DNA of 60,000 bases, from positions 380,083,179-380,143,178 of the forward strand of contig NC_081407.1 in NCBI RefSeq assembly GCF_030272615.1, read 5' to 3'. A model generated the notes under the pieces. It searched no databases. It had not been told where the DNA came from and saw nothing but the letters and a program-made list of their open reading frames with translations. This DNA is from Cryptomeria japonica. Taxonomy: Eukaryota > Streptophyta > Pinopsida > Cupressales > Cupressaceae. A program made the translations under genes and the position numbers. This document shows, one piece after another, positions 49,300 through 59,462 of this stretch (positions are counted from its first letter, which is position 1; every line of letters begins with the position of its first letter).

Positions 49300-49835
49300 G
49301 GGGTTTTACCCTCGAGGCTACGCTATTCAGAGCGGATACTTAGATGCTTGACCTCACTGGCTCCACCCTCAGCACTCACTTCTCGGGTCAGCCAAGCATC
49401 AGTCCCCACGAAAACTCCCCGTGGCGAACTTTGTATCTCTACTAAGAACCGTATGTGTGTGAACCACTACCAGAGGTCCGACCTCCTGCCCCAACAACTA
49501 GAAGGATTTGGGCTTCTAAAACAAAAAGGTGCTAGTAAGGGCATCCGCTCGTGTGGCCATACATGCGGCACTTTCAGCTCTGTAAATATAGAAGGCTCCC
49601 CGCCGGTAGGGGTTACGCCCTACAACAGATCAAATAAATTTGATCAAATGGGTTTATGGGGAGACATAGTGTCAGTATGAACTAATCAGCACACGTTATC
49701 CATAGTTTTCACCATAAATACATTTATTTATAGTGGTTCGGAAGAGGTGGGTTTTCCTCGCTACCACTTGGGTCGTTCTCTTCTCACTAGTATTCCTAAT
49801 GACCACACGGGAAGACAGGCCCTCTAAAGATTAAA
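49300..49835 (-). ncRNA. Conserved structured leader module (copy in element D)
   Basis: In minus-strand sense this matches 25425-25935 of element C in the same order: TTTAGAGGGCCTG, GAGAAG.GAAC.ACCCAA, CTATAAA.AAAT, CCTTCTAGTTG, AAGTTCGCC, GGACTGATGCTTGGCTG, GAGAAGTGAGTGC. Stems are kept: CCACG (49424-49420 region) with CGTGG (49410-49406 region), and GATGCTTG (49400-49393) with CAAGCATC (49350-49343). No reading frame is conserved. Confidence 0.6.
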
Positions 49836-50566
49836 CAAAAAGAGCCTATTGCTCAAGACACAAAAGACAATGATTCAATTTTAGTGCACCAATTGAAGTG
49901 TTTGCTAGTCTATGAAAACAAGGCACACAATAAAAATCTAAAAATGCTTGCCAAGGACCTACAACAAAGAGTTGTTAGTAGTTTGGATTGTTTCAAATAA
50001 TCACCCCTTCCTGCAAGCACACAAGTTAGGTAAATTTTAAACCCAAAAGACTTTGTGAAAATAGGGGCCTTCAACCAAATGATTTAGCTTCCAAGACAAG
50101 CTGCACCAATTTTGTTAGATAGATCTGAAAATGTTAGCTCAAAATAAACCAGATCTGAAACCCTAAATGCAAAATCCAAAAAACTGAATCAATAAAAACC
50201 CAAAACTTGAAACTGGTGAACACAGACATGGTTACCCTCAACACAGACGCGACTGGGTGACACAGACGCGGTTCTATGAGGTACAGACATGACCAAAGAA
50301 CTCAGACGCGCTTCCTGGACACAGACGTGGGTTAAAACAACGCAAACGTGACTTTACAACCCAAACGCGCTTTCCTGGAACCTGCAAAATAAAATATTGC
50401 CAATAACACAGACGTGATTCCAGAGGTCGCAGATGCGCCAGAAAATCAAAAACGCGATCAGAAAGTGCGCAAACATGGAAATGTCAAAAATATTCTCGAA
50501 AACGTCAGATCTGCAACTTCAAAATACAAAATCTGCAACAAGATGTTAAATGCAAAAAGGGACAAG

Positions 50567-50586
50567 AGTCCCACCGGGCGTGCCAA
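50567..50586 (-). promoter_or_regulatory. Element D primer-binding site
   Basis: On the minus strand TGGCACGCCCGGTGGGACTC starts about 3 nt after the LTR end. It loosely resembles the complement of a Lys tRNA 3' end, but not exactly, so the primer tRNA is uncertain. It differs from the site shared by A, C and E. Confidence 0.65.
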
Positions 50587-50588
50587 AA

Positions 50589-51370
50589 TGTATATGGTGA
50601 AAATGGATACAACAATAATAACGATATTGAAAGGCTAAATGAATTCAACCACAAAACCCTAGCCTAACAACAACAAAGATCCACCATAACATATGAAGAT
50701 TACCTAAGACAATGCAAATCAAATGAAATCACAAAGATTATACCATCACATGTCCAATAGGGTTTTGATCTCCATTCTTCCTATCTCCATTGATCTTGTT
50801 TGATATATTTGCTCTCAGATTTTATATGCACAAGAGCTCAACAAAGAATGGAATGTGGTTGCAAGTAGGATCGTAGTGTAGTCAATTGCATAAATTGATT
50901 CATTAGACTCAGTCCTTAGGGTTTGATAATGAAGGAAGCATCTCCTTATATAGAAGATAACATATGAAATGGAGGGATAAGATTGAGAGGTGTAAAAGGA
51001 GGTCGGCTATGATTAGAGGGTAGGTAAAAGAAATAATAAAATAATGAAAGGGGTAGGTAGTGTATGAATTAAGAGATGAATGACATGTGTCATGGGTAGA
51101 AAAGGTTAATGAATTAATTAAATAAATAAAGATTTATTTAATTAATAGAAGAAGTGGGATAATTAAATAAATAAAAATATTTATTTAATTTAGGAAAATG
51201 ATAATTTAAATAAATAAATGTATTTATTTAAATGAGAAATAAGGCTAGAAGAGGATAAATGAATTAATTAAATAAATAAATATTTATTTAATTAATAGAA
51301 GAATTAGGCTTAGATAATTAAATAAATAAAATATTTATTTAATTAGACATGACAATTTTGGGTGTCTACA
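50589..51370 (-). repeat. Element D 5' LTR (right copy)
   Basis: Same length as the left copy and about 99% identical by eye. The minus-strand TATA box CTATATAAGG is at 50944-50953; the transcript would start near 50915. Confidence 0.95.
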
Positions 51371-52022
51371 GCTGTCATACCAGACTAGACCCAAAAAGCA
51401 GCCAACTGTGGTGATGCAACCCTTTCCATGCCAAGTATGTCAGAAATTGATCCATCAAATGTGATACATTACTTCACCAATGCATTCAATTGGGAGCAGC
51501 AAGATGGTGTTAATTGTGAAGATGAAATTCACATCAGTGAAGACGAACCCGAGTTCATGACATGTACACAAGAGGATGGGCAACAAGTGTCAAGGCAAAT
51601 CACCAGATTCTTAAGACTTCCATTACAGAGAATGAATCAATCTTCACATGGAGGTAGGAAATGGGTGCTACGTCTTAGTAGCCAGTCACAGATCTTGACA
51701 TCTGATGAGTACATTCAAACGGAAAAAGAGAAAGAGGTTGAAAGGAAAAGAGATGAGGAATTGGCATAATGTAAGAAAGAACAAATGAGACAAAGGAAGT
51801 CATAATATAAGGCATAAGTGATAGAAAAGGAGCCTATGAGAGTGGAAAAATAGGCCAAAAAATTACAGGATTCCCAAGAGAAGTTCATTAAAAGACAAGA
51901 GAAGGCAAAGAAAGATGCAGAAGCAAAGCTTGAGAAGGCGAGGATGAAAGATGAAAAGGAAGCCAAGAGTGCAAAGAGGATGAAAGATGTGGTCACGGTC
52001 ACAAAACCTCTACCCATCTGAC
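51371..52022 (+). pseudogene. Pogo-like transposase gene F, 3' part
   Basis: This continues the transposase tail after element D. An acidic segment (51428-51769, with HISEDEPEF) is followed by a Lys/Glu-rich coiled coil to a stop near 52020, with in-frame stops from about 51767. It follows directly on the GCTGT duplication, and no other family is recognisable. The right inverted terminal repeat of the transposon was not found. Confidence 0.65.
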
Positions 52023-52155
52023 ACCCAATTCTCATGAAAATGATGAACCTCTTGTCCCCAGCCTTTGTAACTATTAATACTATGATAGTTGGGACTGCAC
52101 CTGAATCCTCAGACACCATGTACCTATTGGCATATGATAAAGTGATAAAAATGTA

Positions 52156-52824
52156 TGTTGTCATTGATGTCAATAGGTGAACCGGTATGAACTGGTATGA
52201 AGACTGGAAGCGGCTATAGTGAACCGAGATGGAGTGGACCAGTGTCGAGGTTCACTAAATGTGACTACTGGTTGGTAGTCTCTATTTAGCTCTAGGGTTT
52301 CCGGTTTGGCTGATGTGGTGCAACCAATGACATTTTGTGATGAGTTAGTTAAGAGATAAGGATGAAATCATGGTGCCATGTTAGTTATGTGCATGTGAAG
52401 GATTTAATTGAGGATCTTGCGCGTGAAGATCAAATGCATTGAATGTCTACCTCGGGAATGCGTGATGTTTTGAGCGGTGTATGAAGAGCGCGTGATGGGT
52501 TACTGATTTCCAAATGCAGTGAAGATTGGATGATGTAGAATGACTTGAGATATGTTTTAGATCACTTCATTATATGCAATGGATCTAACAATCAGGATTG
52601 GACCGCTTGTAATTGTAAACCTAAAATATTTAGGGTTTAGGGTTTATGCTACTGACCTAACTGTTGTCTATAAGATCGATGGTGTTTGTTATTGTTTGTG
52701 TTGGAAAATGATGATTTGTGTCTGCATGTTGAGATACTTGCCAAACCAGAATGTGGAATCTGCAAAGTGTGATTGCAGAGGAGAGGAGCTGAAAAGGATC
52801 TACCTTAGCAAGTAGTGTTGTTAT
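52156..52824 (+). mobile_element. Fragment G: Sirevirus-like LTR, cut by element E
   Basis: Begins TGTTGTCATTGATG, similar to the minus-strand start of the element B LTR, and contains GAACCGG, CCGGTTTGG and other CCGG words usual in that group. No polypurine tract precedes it, so it may be a solo LTR. A telomere-like TTTAGGG doublet lies at about 52629-52648. Element E interrupts it at 52825. Confidence 0.55.
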
Positions 52825-54096
52825 TGTAGCATCCTAAAATTGCGACACTTGCAATTTCGACTGCATTTCGGTCTTCACGATGGCGACGCAGCACGCAACC
52901 TGAATGGAGACCCCGAAACCTGATTATGACATTGAAAACTGCATTTTCTTGCACCCTGGCTTGAACCTCCTTTGCACCCTACTGTCCCGGGAGGTGGGAC
53001 CAAAGCGCCTAGCCCCCTGGTCCTTCAGGACTAGGGCGCCTAGCACCCTGGTCCCCCAGGACCATGGCGCCCAGCGCCCTGGTCCCTGGGTCCTATTTTG
53101 GGCCCGATCTCTTTTGGACTTCGGGCCTTTATGTTTGCAAATTGGAAAATTATCTTTCTTGGTCGGCCTAAGGTCGGGAAAATCAGTCTATCAGCCCTAA
53201 TTGACAAGTATATAAACTACATTTTCCTCTCTCATTTGGGGAGAGACATACATGAGAGAAAAAGCGTGGAAACTATACTCAAGCATTCAAGCATTCAAGC
53301 ATTCTTTCAAGCAATTGATCATTTCAAGTCTCCATTCAAGGCTAAGTGTTGCATTCAAGACAAGGATTCAACCATTGAAGAGGAGATCACTTACAACATA
53401 CTACTACAACATACAACATACAACATCTATACCTTCGCACATAAGGATACAAACATCCTTACAACAAGGTATTAGTACTTGTTTTACATTACAGACATTT
53501 ACATTTACAGCATTGCTCATTTCTTGGTTAATTCCAAAACCGGGGTTTGACCTAAAGGCAAACCCCTAATCCCTAACCCCCCAATCATTTTCGCTTTTCT
53601 GTGTGTAGGTTGCAGGTACGCGGCTGAAATTGAAGATCTGGAATCCTTGTGCAGGGACGAACAGATCCCCCTCCGTTTCGCGGATTTTTCGGAGGACCGT
53701 GGCGCTCGGGCGCCATCGTCCCGGCAACTTTCGCTCAAATTTGCAGGACAACGCCATATCGACATTTTACTGCTAATTCCAGGTCCGCAGCTTCATACTG
53801 TATTCCTATCTCAGTTTATAAGCGAATCTTTCTCACTTTCTATGCATTCCTAGCTTAATTCTTCTATGCACATTCTTTACAAAAGAGGGTAGTCTTGCTG
53901 TCATAACCCTTGAAACTCATTTAGCATCCAATCTTGCATTGCGTGGGATTGGATCTTGTGGGTTTCAACCCCTCTTTTGAATGTAAAGTCTCTCCCCTAA
54001 GTGAAAACCATCAACCCTAGTGGATCTCCCTTCTCTCTCCTTGGAGTTGGAAGAGGGGAGAGCAACTAGGGTTCGATCGCGATTTTCCGCTTTACA
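52825..54096 (+). repeat. Element E 5' LTR
   Basis: Starts TGTAGCATCCTAAAATTG and ends TTTACA. A TATA box, TATATAAAC, is at 53209-53217. GGACC/GGTCC hairpins lie upstream (52978-53090) and a 12-bp-stem hairpin downstream (53694-53721). Confidence 0.93.
52978..53090 (+). repeat. GGACC/GGTCC hairpin array in element E LTR
   Basis: Degenerate repeats built from GCGCCCAGCGCCCTGGTCC-like units. The clearest hairpin is 53059-53085: GGACCA pairs with TGGTCC and GGCGC with GCGCC around a CCA loop, 11 of 12 pairs. The 3' LTR keeps it at 59697-59723. Confidence 0.7.
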
Positions 54097-54099
54097 TCT

Positions 54100-54118
54100 T
54101 GGTGAACCCGACGTGAAC
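54100..54118 (+). promoter_or_regulatory. Primer-binding site of element E
   Basis: TGGTGAACCCGACGTGAAC starts 3 nt after the LTR end. It is the intact form of the site seen in elements A and C. I could not match it to a tRNA from memory. Confidence 0.7.
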
Positions 54119-55274
54119 ATCCTTTCTGATTATTCATGGTTAGATCTGAAAATTGGATTCCTTGATTACATTTTCATGTTTAATCTTTTGCAAAATTTTA
54201 GAGGTTAATTGCATAAAAACCCTAAATTTTCTTTTAAGTAATTAAACTTGTGAAATGTTTAATTGTTAATGCTTGTTTCAGATCTGCCCTTCTATTACAA
54301 ATTATCAATTCATATCTATGCTTTAATTTTGAAAATTAAGTGGTTAAGTGTTAAAACCCTAATTTTTAAAACCCTCTTGATTCAACCTTTGTCCGACAAT
54401 TTCACTGATCAAAACATCTCCAAATCAACTGTAACTTTGGATTCCGCAATAAAATCACAATATCTTTCATCCCTGAAAATTTGGAAAAAAGTTGTGAGGA
54501 CCGTGTGCACTCCGAGCGCCATCGTCCCCGACATTTTTTCCGAAATTTCGGGAGCTAGATCTTACTGTATTTTCCTGCCAAAATCCAGAATTTTGGCTGA
54601 TTTTATCAAATCTAACACTTTCAAAATTACAGTCAAAGTTGGTCTTGTGATTGCTTGGATTAAGGCTTCTAAACATTCAAAAATCATTGAAATTGAAATT
54701 TTGTCAAAATTGTGTTCTTACTGTCCTAAATCTGAAAAGTGTGTTTGCATTCATTCGAAATTTCAGTGCTTTATTCAAATTCTTACAATTTGTGACTTTT
54801 GAAATTAAGTGCTTAATTACAACAACTTTAATTTCCGCTTTCAAAATTGAATTTTGCGTGAAATTGAGTCAACTTTTGAATTTCAAAACTTGCATTGCTT
54901 TCGGTATTCCCTCTAAAATCATAAAATTCAAAATTTCAGTTTCCCTCTTTTTTTCAAAATTCAAATTTTTGCATTTTTCGACAATCTTGGTAGGGTTCAA
55001 TTTCGAGATTGCAACTTTAATTTGGCCTATCTACAGATCGTAAAACCACTCAATTTTTTCAAATTAGCTCCAAAATCATCATAACTTTCATCCCAGCAAA
55101 TTTCGAAAAAAGTTGTCGGGACCGTGTGCACTCCGAAGCGCCACGGTCCCTGACATTTTTTCTGAAATTTCGAGAGATTGTCCTGATTGTATTTAACAAC
55201 TTAAATCTGGAAGATTGGCTGATTTTACTGAAAATTGCTACCTCTAAAATCAAAACTTTCTCTCTCTCTAGTGC
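54119..55274 (+). other. Element E leader with a duplicated hairpin module
   Basis: Non-coding. A module of about 150 nt occurs twice (about 54395-54600 and 55055-55215). Each has AAAGTTGT, then GGACCGTG...CATCGTCC (54498-54527) or GGGACCGTG...CACGGTCCC (55118-55150), then GACATTTTTTC and GAAATTTCG. A related module lies in the LTRs of element A (near 7690 and 21860). Confidence 0.65.
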
Positions 55275-58200
55275 ATGAGTTTTTCAACAATAAGCCCTAC
55301 TTACACTATTCCCGTTAGACGAAGCCGTAGAATTAAGTCTTTCCGAGGTTTAACTACTGAGGAGATGGAACCTAATTTGAATAGCCTTTTTAACGAGGAC
55401 ATGGGTAATTCCTCTAATCCTCCTAATGATGAAGAAGCTCTCCATGAGGTTTCTGTAGAACAACTTTCAAAATTGGATAACCAATTTGATGATTTTCGAC
55501 AATGGATGTCTCAAGAATACCCTGATAGTCAAGCTCTTCCTTTAATTGAGGGTCTAAAATGTATGCTTCAAAGTGATAAGAATGGAATTGATATTTTGCG
55601 TGGTATTGCACACATTGTGGATTCGAATGTGATGCCTATGAAGAATTGTGCTGAAAATTTGGGTTATACGCAACCTCCTACTCAAGACAATCATTCTATT
55701 CCTTTGACGACTCCTATTGCTAGTATACCTACTTTTACATCAAACATAATGACTACTTCAATACAGGACATTCCTCCTATGATCACTAATCATGGGGGCA
55801 ATCCTTCCTCTTCAATTAACCCTCTTCCTTCATTTAATCCGATTTCTTCATTCATTCCTTCAATGAGTGTTCCTATTACATCTCCACAAATGAACATGAT
55901 GCAAGGGGGCAATTCATTAAATCATTCCATTCCTCCTTGTAGTGTTCCTCCTGTCCAATAATCTCCTATGACTAATTATCATAGGGTCCCACCACCTTAT
56001 TCTCTACCTTCTTTCAATAACATAACACCTCCATCTCAATCTAACACATCTAATATGAACTCTTCGACTAAAGCGACCATTAACAATCTTGCACAAACTG
56101 TCTCTTCTTTACAGCAACAAATTGCCTCTATGAATCAATCTAAGTTTAGTGTGCCCACATTTGATGTTGCGAGCCCACTTTCTCTTGACATTGTTCGAGC
56201 TATCCCTCCTAAACATGTTGAAATCCCGCATTTGGAGCTTTATAATGGTAAAGGTGATCCTCTAACACATGTTAAGACTTTTCAAACAATATGTACTGAT
56301 TTTGCTTATGACCAAAGGTTGCTTGCAAAACTGTTCACTAGAACATTAAGAAACAAAGCCCTACAATGGTATTGCTCGTTGCCTTCTTATTCTATTACTT
56401 CTTTCGAACAACTTGCAAATGCTTTCATTCAACAATTTCAAAACAATATAAGTCCTAAAGTTACTTTGATTGATTTAATGCATTGTAAACAAGGTGTTAA
56501 AGAAAAAGTGACTGATTTCATTGGTAGATATAAGCATTTGTATGCTCAAATTTCTTTTCCAGTGCCTGACAATGATATTCAAAGAATCTTTATTTCTAAT
56601 TTACAAACAGATATTCGAGACAAACTTCTGTTTTCTGAGTTTACTTCTTTCCACCAGTTGTGTGCAACTCTTCACAATTATCAACTGGCTGTGAGTCAAA
56701 TGGAACAATCACATCCTATGGCTCCGAGTGATAAGGGTGATAGCAGTCAACAACCATTTGGGAAGTTTAAACCGAACGGAGATTCCATCAAATTCAATGA
56801 AAACATCATCAACAACAATGTGAATGCAGCATCAGGTGTGCCTCCTATTTCTAAATTTTTCAAGAAAGAAAGAAAGTATACTCCTTTGAATGAATCATTG
56901 CATAGTATTATGAATAAGTTATTGGAACAAAATGTGCTTACTCTTCCTCCTATAAGGCAAATTGATCCTGCAAAGATTACTTCACCTTATTTTGATAACA
57001 AAGCTTTTTGTCAATTTCATCGTCAGCCTGGGCATGATACTGAAAAATGTTTTTCTTTAAAAGGTAAAATTCAAGATTTGATTGATAATAATACTATTTC
57101 TGTTTCTGGAGTGAATGATAAAGGCAATACATCTATAGCTCCTCCTAATCAAAATCTTCAGATTTTCACTGATCCATTACCTTCTCATACCTCTAATGCG
57201 ATTGAGACTAATGATTCCTCTTTTTCATCTAATGGTCTTGTGTCTATGACTCCGAATGTGATTAACTTTGTAGAGCAGCAAGAAAACCCTAAAGAACCTT
57301 CCATCACATTTGATTCCAGTGAAACCATTAGGGCACCTGATGGTCCTTTATATATAGTTGCAAAAGTCAAGAATACACCTTGCCGTGGAGTGCTTATTGA
57401 TCCTTCGTGCATGGTTAATGTTATTACTGAAGAATTTCTTTTTACTTTGCAATTGAATCAAGTGATATATGACAAAACAGATGTGATTGTGAAATTATTT
57501 GATGCATTTTCTTCTCCTGCAATTGGTTATATTACATTGCCTATTGAGGTCCATAACAAATCCCTTGATGTGAACTTTGCTATTATTCCATCTTCTGAAC
57601 AATTTCGTGTGAAGCTTGGCTATCCTTGGCTATCTTCCATGAAAGCTATTGCTTCTCCTATTCATAAGTGTTTGAAATTTCCCCATAATGGTGAAGTTGT
57701 TACTGTCAATCATAGTCTCTTTAAACCAACTGAAAGAACTTCTAGCGTTCCTATTGATTACTTTTGGCCTAAACAATTCCAATCTCTTCCTCCGCGAAGT
57801 GATCATCTTTTCAAATATTATCAAAAGTGGAAAACAGATATGATCCTATCTCTAAGTGAACCTAGAACACCCAAACTTGACATTCCTATCATTCTTGAGA
57901 AGGAAGTTCTTCCTTTGAAAGATAAAACTAATGTCTTTCCTCAAGAAGATTCCCAACCCATCCCTATGGATGTGACTATGTCTATATCTAATAAACTTCC
58001 TAAAAGTAGACCTATTCCTCCTCGTCATGATGGACTTGGTCTCCTTCCTAAACCAAATATTCCTCCCTTATATGGAGCAGTTCCTCCTCCTTCCTCTTAT
58101 GGAGAGAAGAGACCTTCCTCTTCTCCTATTATTCAACCTAAGAGACCACAACCTAAACACCCAAGTGATAAGGATGAGAACATTCCTCCTCCTCAATCTT

Positions 58201-58718
58201 CTTCACTTCCTACTAAGACTAGATGAAATCGTTTTGCACGTGAACGCCGATGAAAGCGTCGTCTTAGAGCTCAGGCAGCTGCTTCTCAAACTTCGCAATC
58301 TCCAAAAACACCTTCAACAAGCATTATTCCATTTTCTCCTCAGCCGACGATTGAGGCAAAATCTCCTAAACATAAGATGCATGATGGTCTTGATCTTGTG
58401 CGAGTTAAAGATCCTATTTTTATAAATCTTGATGATGCTATAGATGAAAATGTTATTCATGATGAAAATGTTGCTTCTCTTGCTTCTGATAGTGAATATG
58501 AACTTGTTGATGTTGATAACCATTTATCTAACGAATTTTCTAAAGCACTTATCCTAGCTCCTAGACAAGAACAACGTGGCTTGGAACATGAACATAGCCC
58601 TTGTTTGGATCTTGTGATAGCTCCATCTACTGTGTTGAATGTTCCTCCTCTAGCGTGTTCCCTGCCTTCCCGAAACATTGATCAGCAAGATCGGGGGGTA
58701 GATGACGTGCTAGACTAG
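55275..58718 (+). pseudogene. Element E gag-protease ORF
   Basis: One frame of about 1,148 codons starting at ATG 55275, broken by stops at 55959-55961, 58224-58226 and 58251-58253 and ending at TAG 58716-58718. The N-terminus is disordered and Pro/Asn/Ser-rich. The gag core (about 56200-56700) has HLELYNGKGDP, LFTRTLRNKALQWYCSLP and FIQQFQNNISP. A knuckle FCQFHRQPGHDTEKCFSLKG (CX2HX4HX4C) is near 57010. A retropepsin-like domain follows (57330-57700) with GVLIDPSCMVNVI at the active site, where DTG/DSG is usual, and KLGYPWLSSM later, so activity is doubtful. The C-terminal part is Pro-rich, then acidic. No reverse transcriptase follows. Confidence 0.88.
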
Positions 58719-59412
58719 TTACATTAGCATAGCAGATTCTCTCCTCCTCTCTTGTGTTACTTCTTCTATACGTTATTCTCATTCTTCTATTTGTTGTCCT
58801 TGGTGTTGTCTACTTGAGGACGATGCAAAGCATTGAGATCTCTCGATCTCTCTCATGTTGACTCAAAAGACACATGTGTTCCCTTCTTCTAGGTGACCTT
58901 CCTTGATTGGAGAATGAAAAACAATTATGCATACATACATATGATATATATACATGAATTATCATACAGCATACTGACCCCGAGGAAAGTGAAGTCACCT
59001 TGTGCTTTGTGTTTTGTGTCTATTATCCTTGGGTTTATCTCACACTTGGGGGCTAAATCCTTGCGATAACATGCTCCTTTCCTTTCTCATTCCTTATATA
59101 TATCACTACCTTAAATAAATCACCCCCGGTGAGGCGTGTGCGATCGCTTTAACGTAGGGGGGCATACATCCCATTGATATCTTTTCAAGATACTTGAAAA
59201 TTTCTTGACAAATTTAGCTTTGCCTTGAAAATTTTTGATATCTTTCTTGCATGACTCATAGTGAGGGAACCTTACTACTGACAGTCATGGTTCTCCCTCG
59301 TGATCTTCCCTTTTACTTTGTCAATCAAAGTCGTAAGATCCTTAGTCCACTAGGGGCTTGGTGTATCTTGCCTCCTTGACGTGGTGAAAGTCTTTCAATA
59401 TTGTTTCCTTGT
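58719..59412 (+). other. Element E 3' non-coding region
   Basis: No ORF or domain recognised. TC-rich, with CACTTGGGGGCTAAATCC near 59042 resembling a second, internal purine-rich tract. Confidence 0.5.
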
Positions 59413-59462
59413 ACTTTACCGGAAGTATGAGCATACATACTCTTGCTAAAGTGGGGGCTAAA
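59413..59462 (+). promoter_or_regulatory. Polypurine tract of element E inside a two-part hairpin
   Basis: AAAGTGGGGGCTAAA abuts the LTR. ACTTTA (59413-59418) pairs with TAAAGT (59447-59452), and inside AGTATG (59424-59429) pairs with CATACT (59436-59441). Element A has the same layout with different inner stem bases. Confidence 0.7.

Larger units (their letters stand above)
48319..50588 (-). other. Element D leader: GCGTCTGTG repeats and conserved module
   Basis: About 2.3 kb of non-coding leader between PBS and gag. Two clusters of ACAGACGCG-like words (plus-strand reading) lie at 50215-50480 and 48800-49010; in transcript sense they read GCGTCTGT. Between them is the structured module shared with element C (separate entry). 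No credible ORF. Confidence 0.75.
35229..51370 (-). mobile_element. Element D: 16.1-kb Ty3/Gypsy (Tat-type) retrotransposon with antisense PMD gene
   Basis: Flanked by the 5-bp duplication GCTGT (35224-35228 and 51371-51375). Both LTRs are 782 bp (35229-36010 and 50589-51370), with about 10 differences by eye. On the minus strand the order is LTR, PBS, 2.3-kb leader, gag, protease, G-patch, reverse transcriptase, RNase H, second RNase H, integrase, 3' region, polypurine tract, LTR. There is no chromodomain; two RNase H domains and the large size fit the Tat lineage. A two-exon plant mobile domain gene lies on the plus strand between integrase and the 3' LTR. Confidence 0.93.

Noticed and set aside
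49285-49680. 131-codon plus-strand frame in the element D leader
   Set aside because: It is antisense to the element transcript and lies over the structured module; the C copy of the module does not keep the frame.
52629-52648. TTTAGGG repeats as an interstitial telomere
   Set aside because: Only about two and a half units; more likely a telo-box-like promoter word in an LTR fragment.
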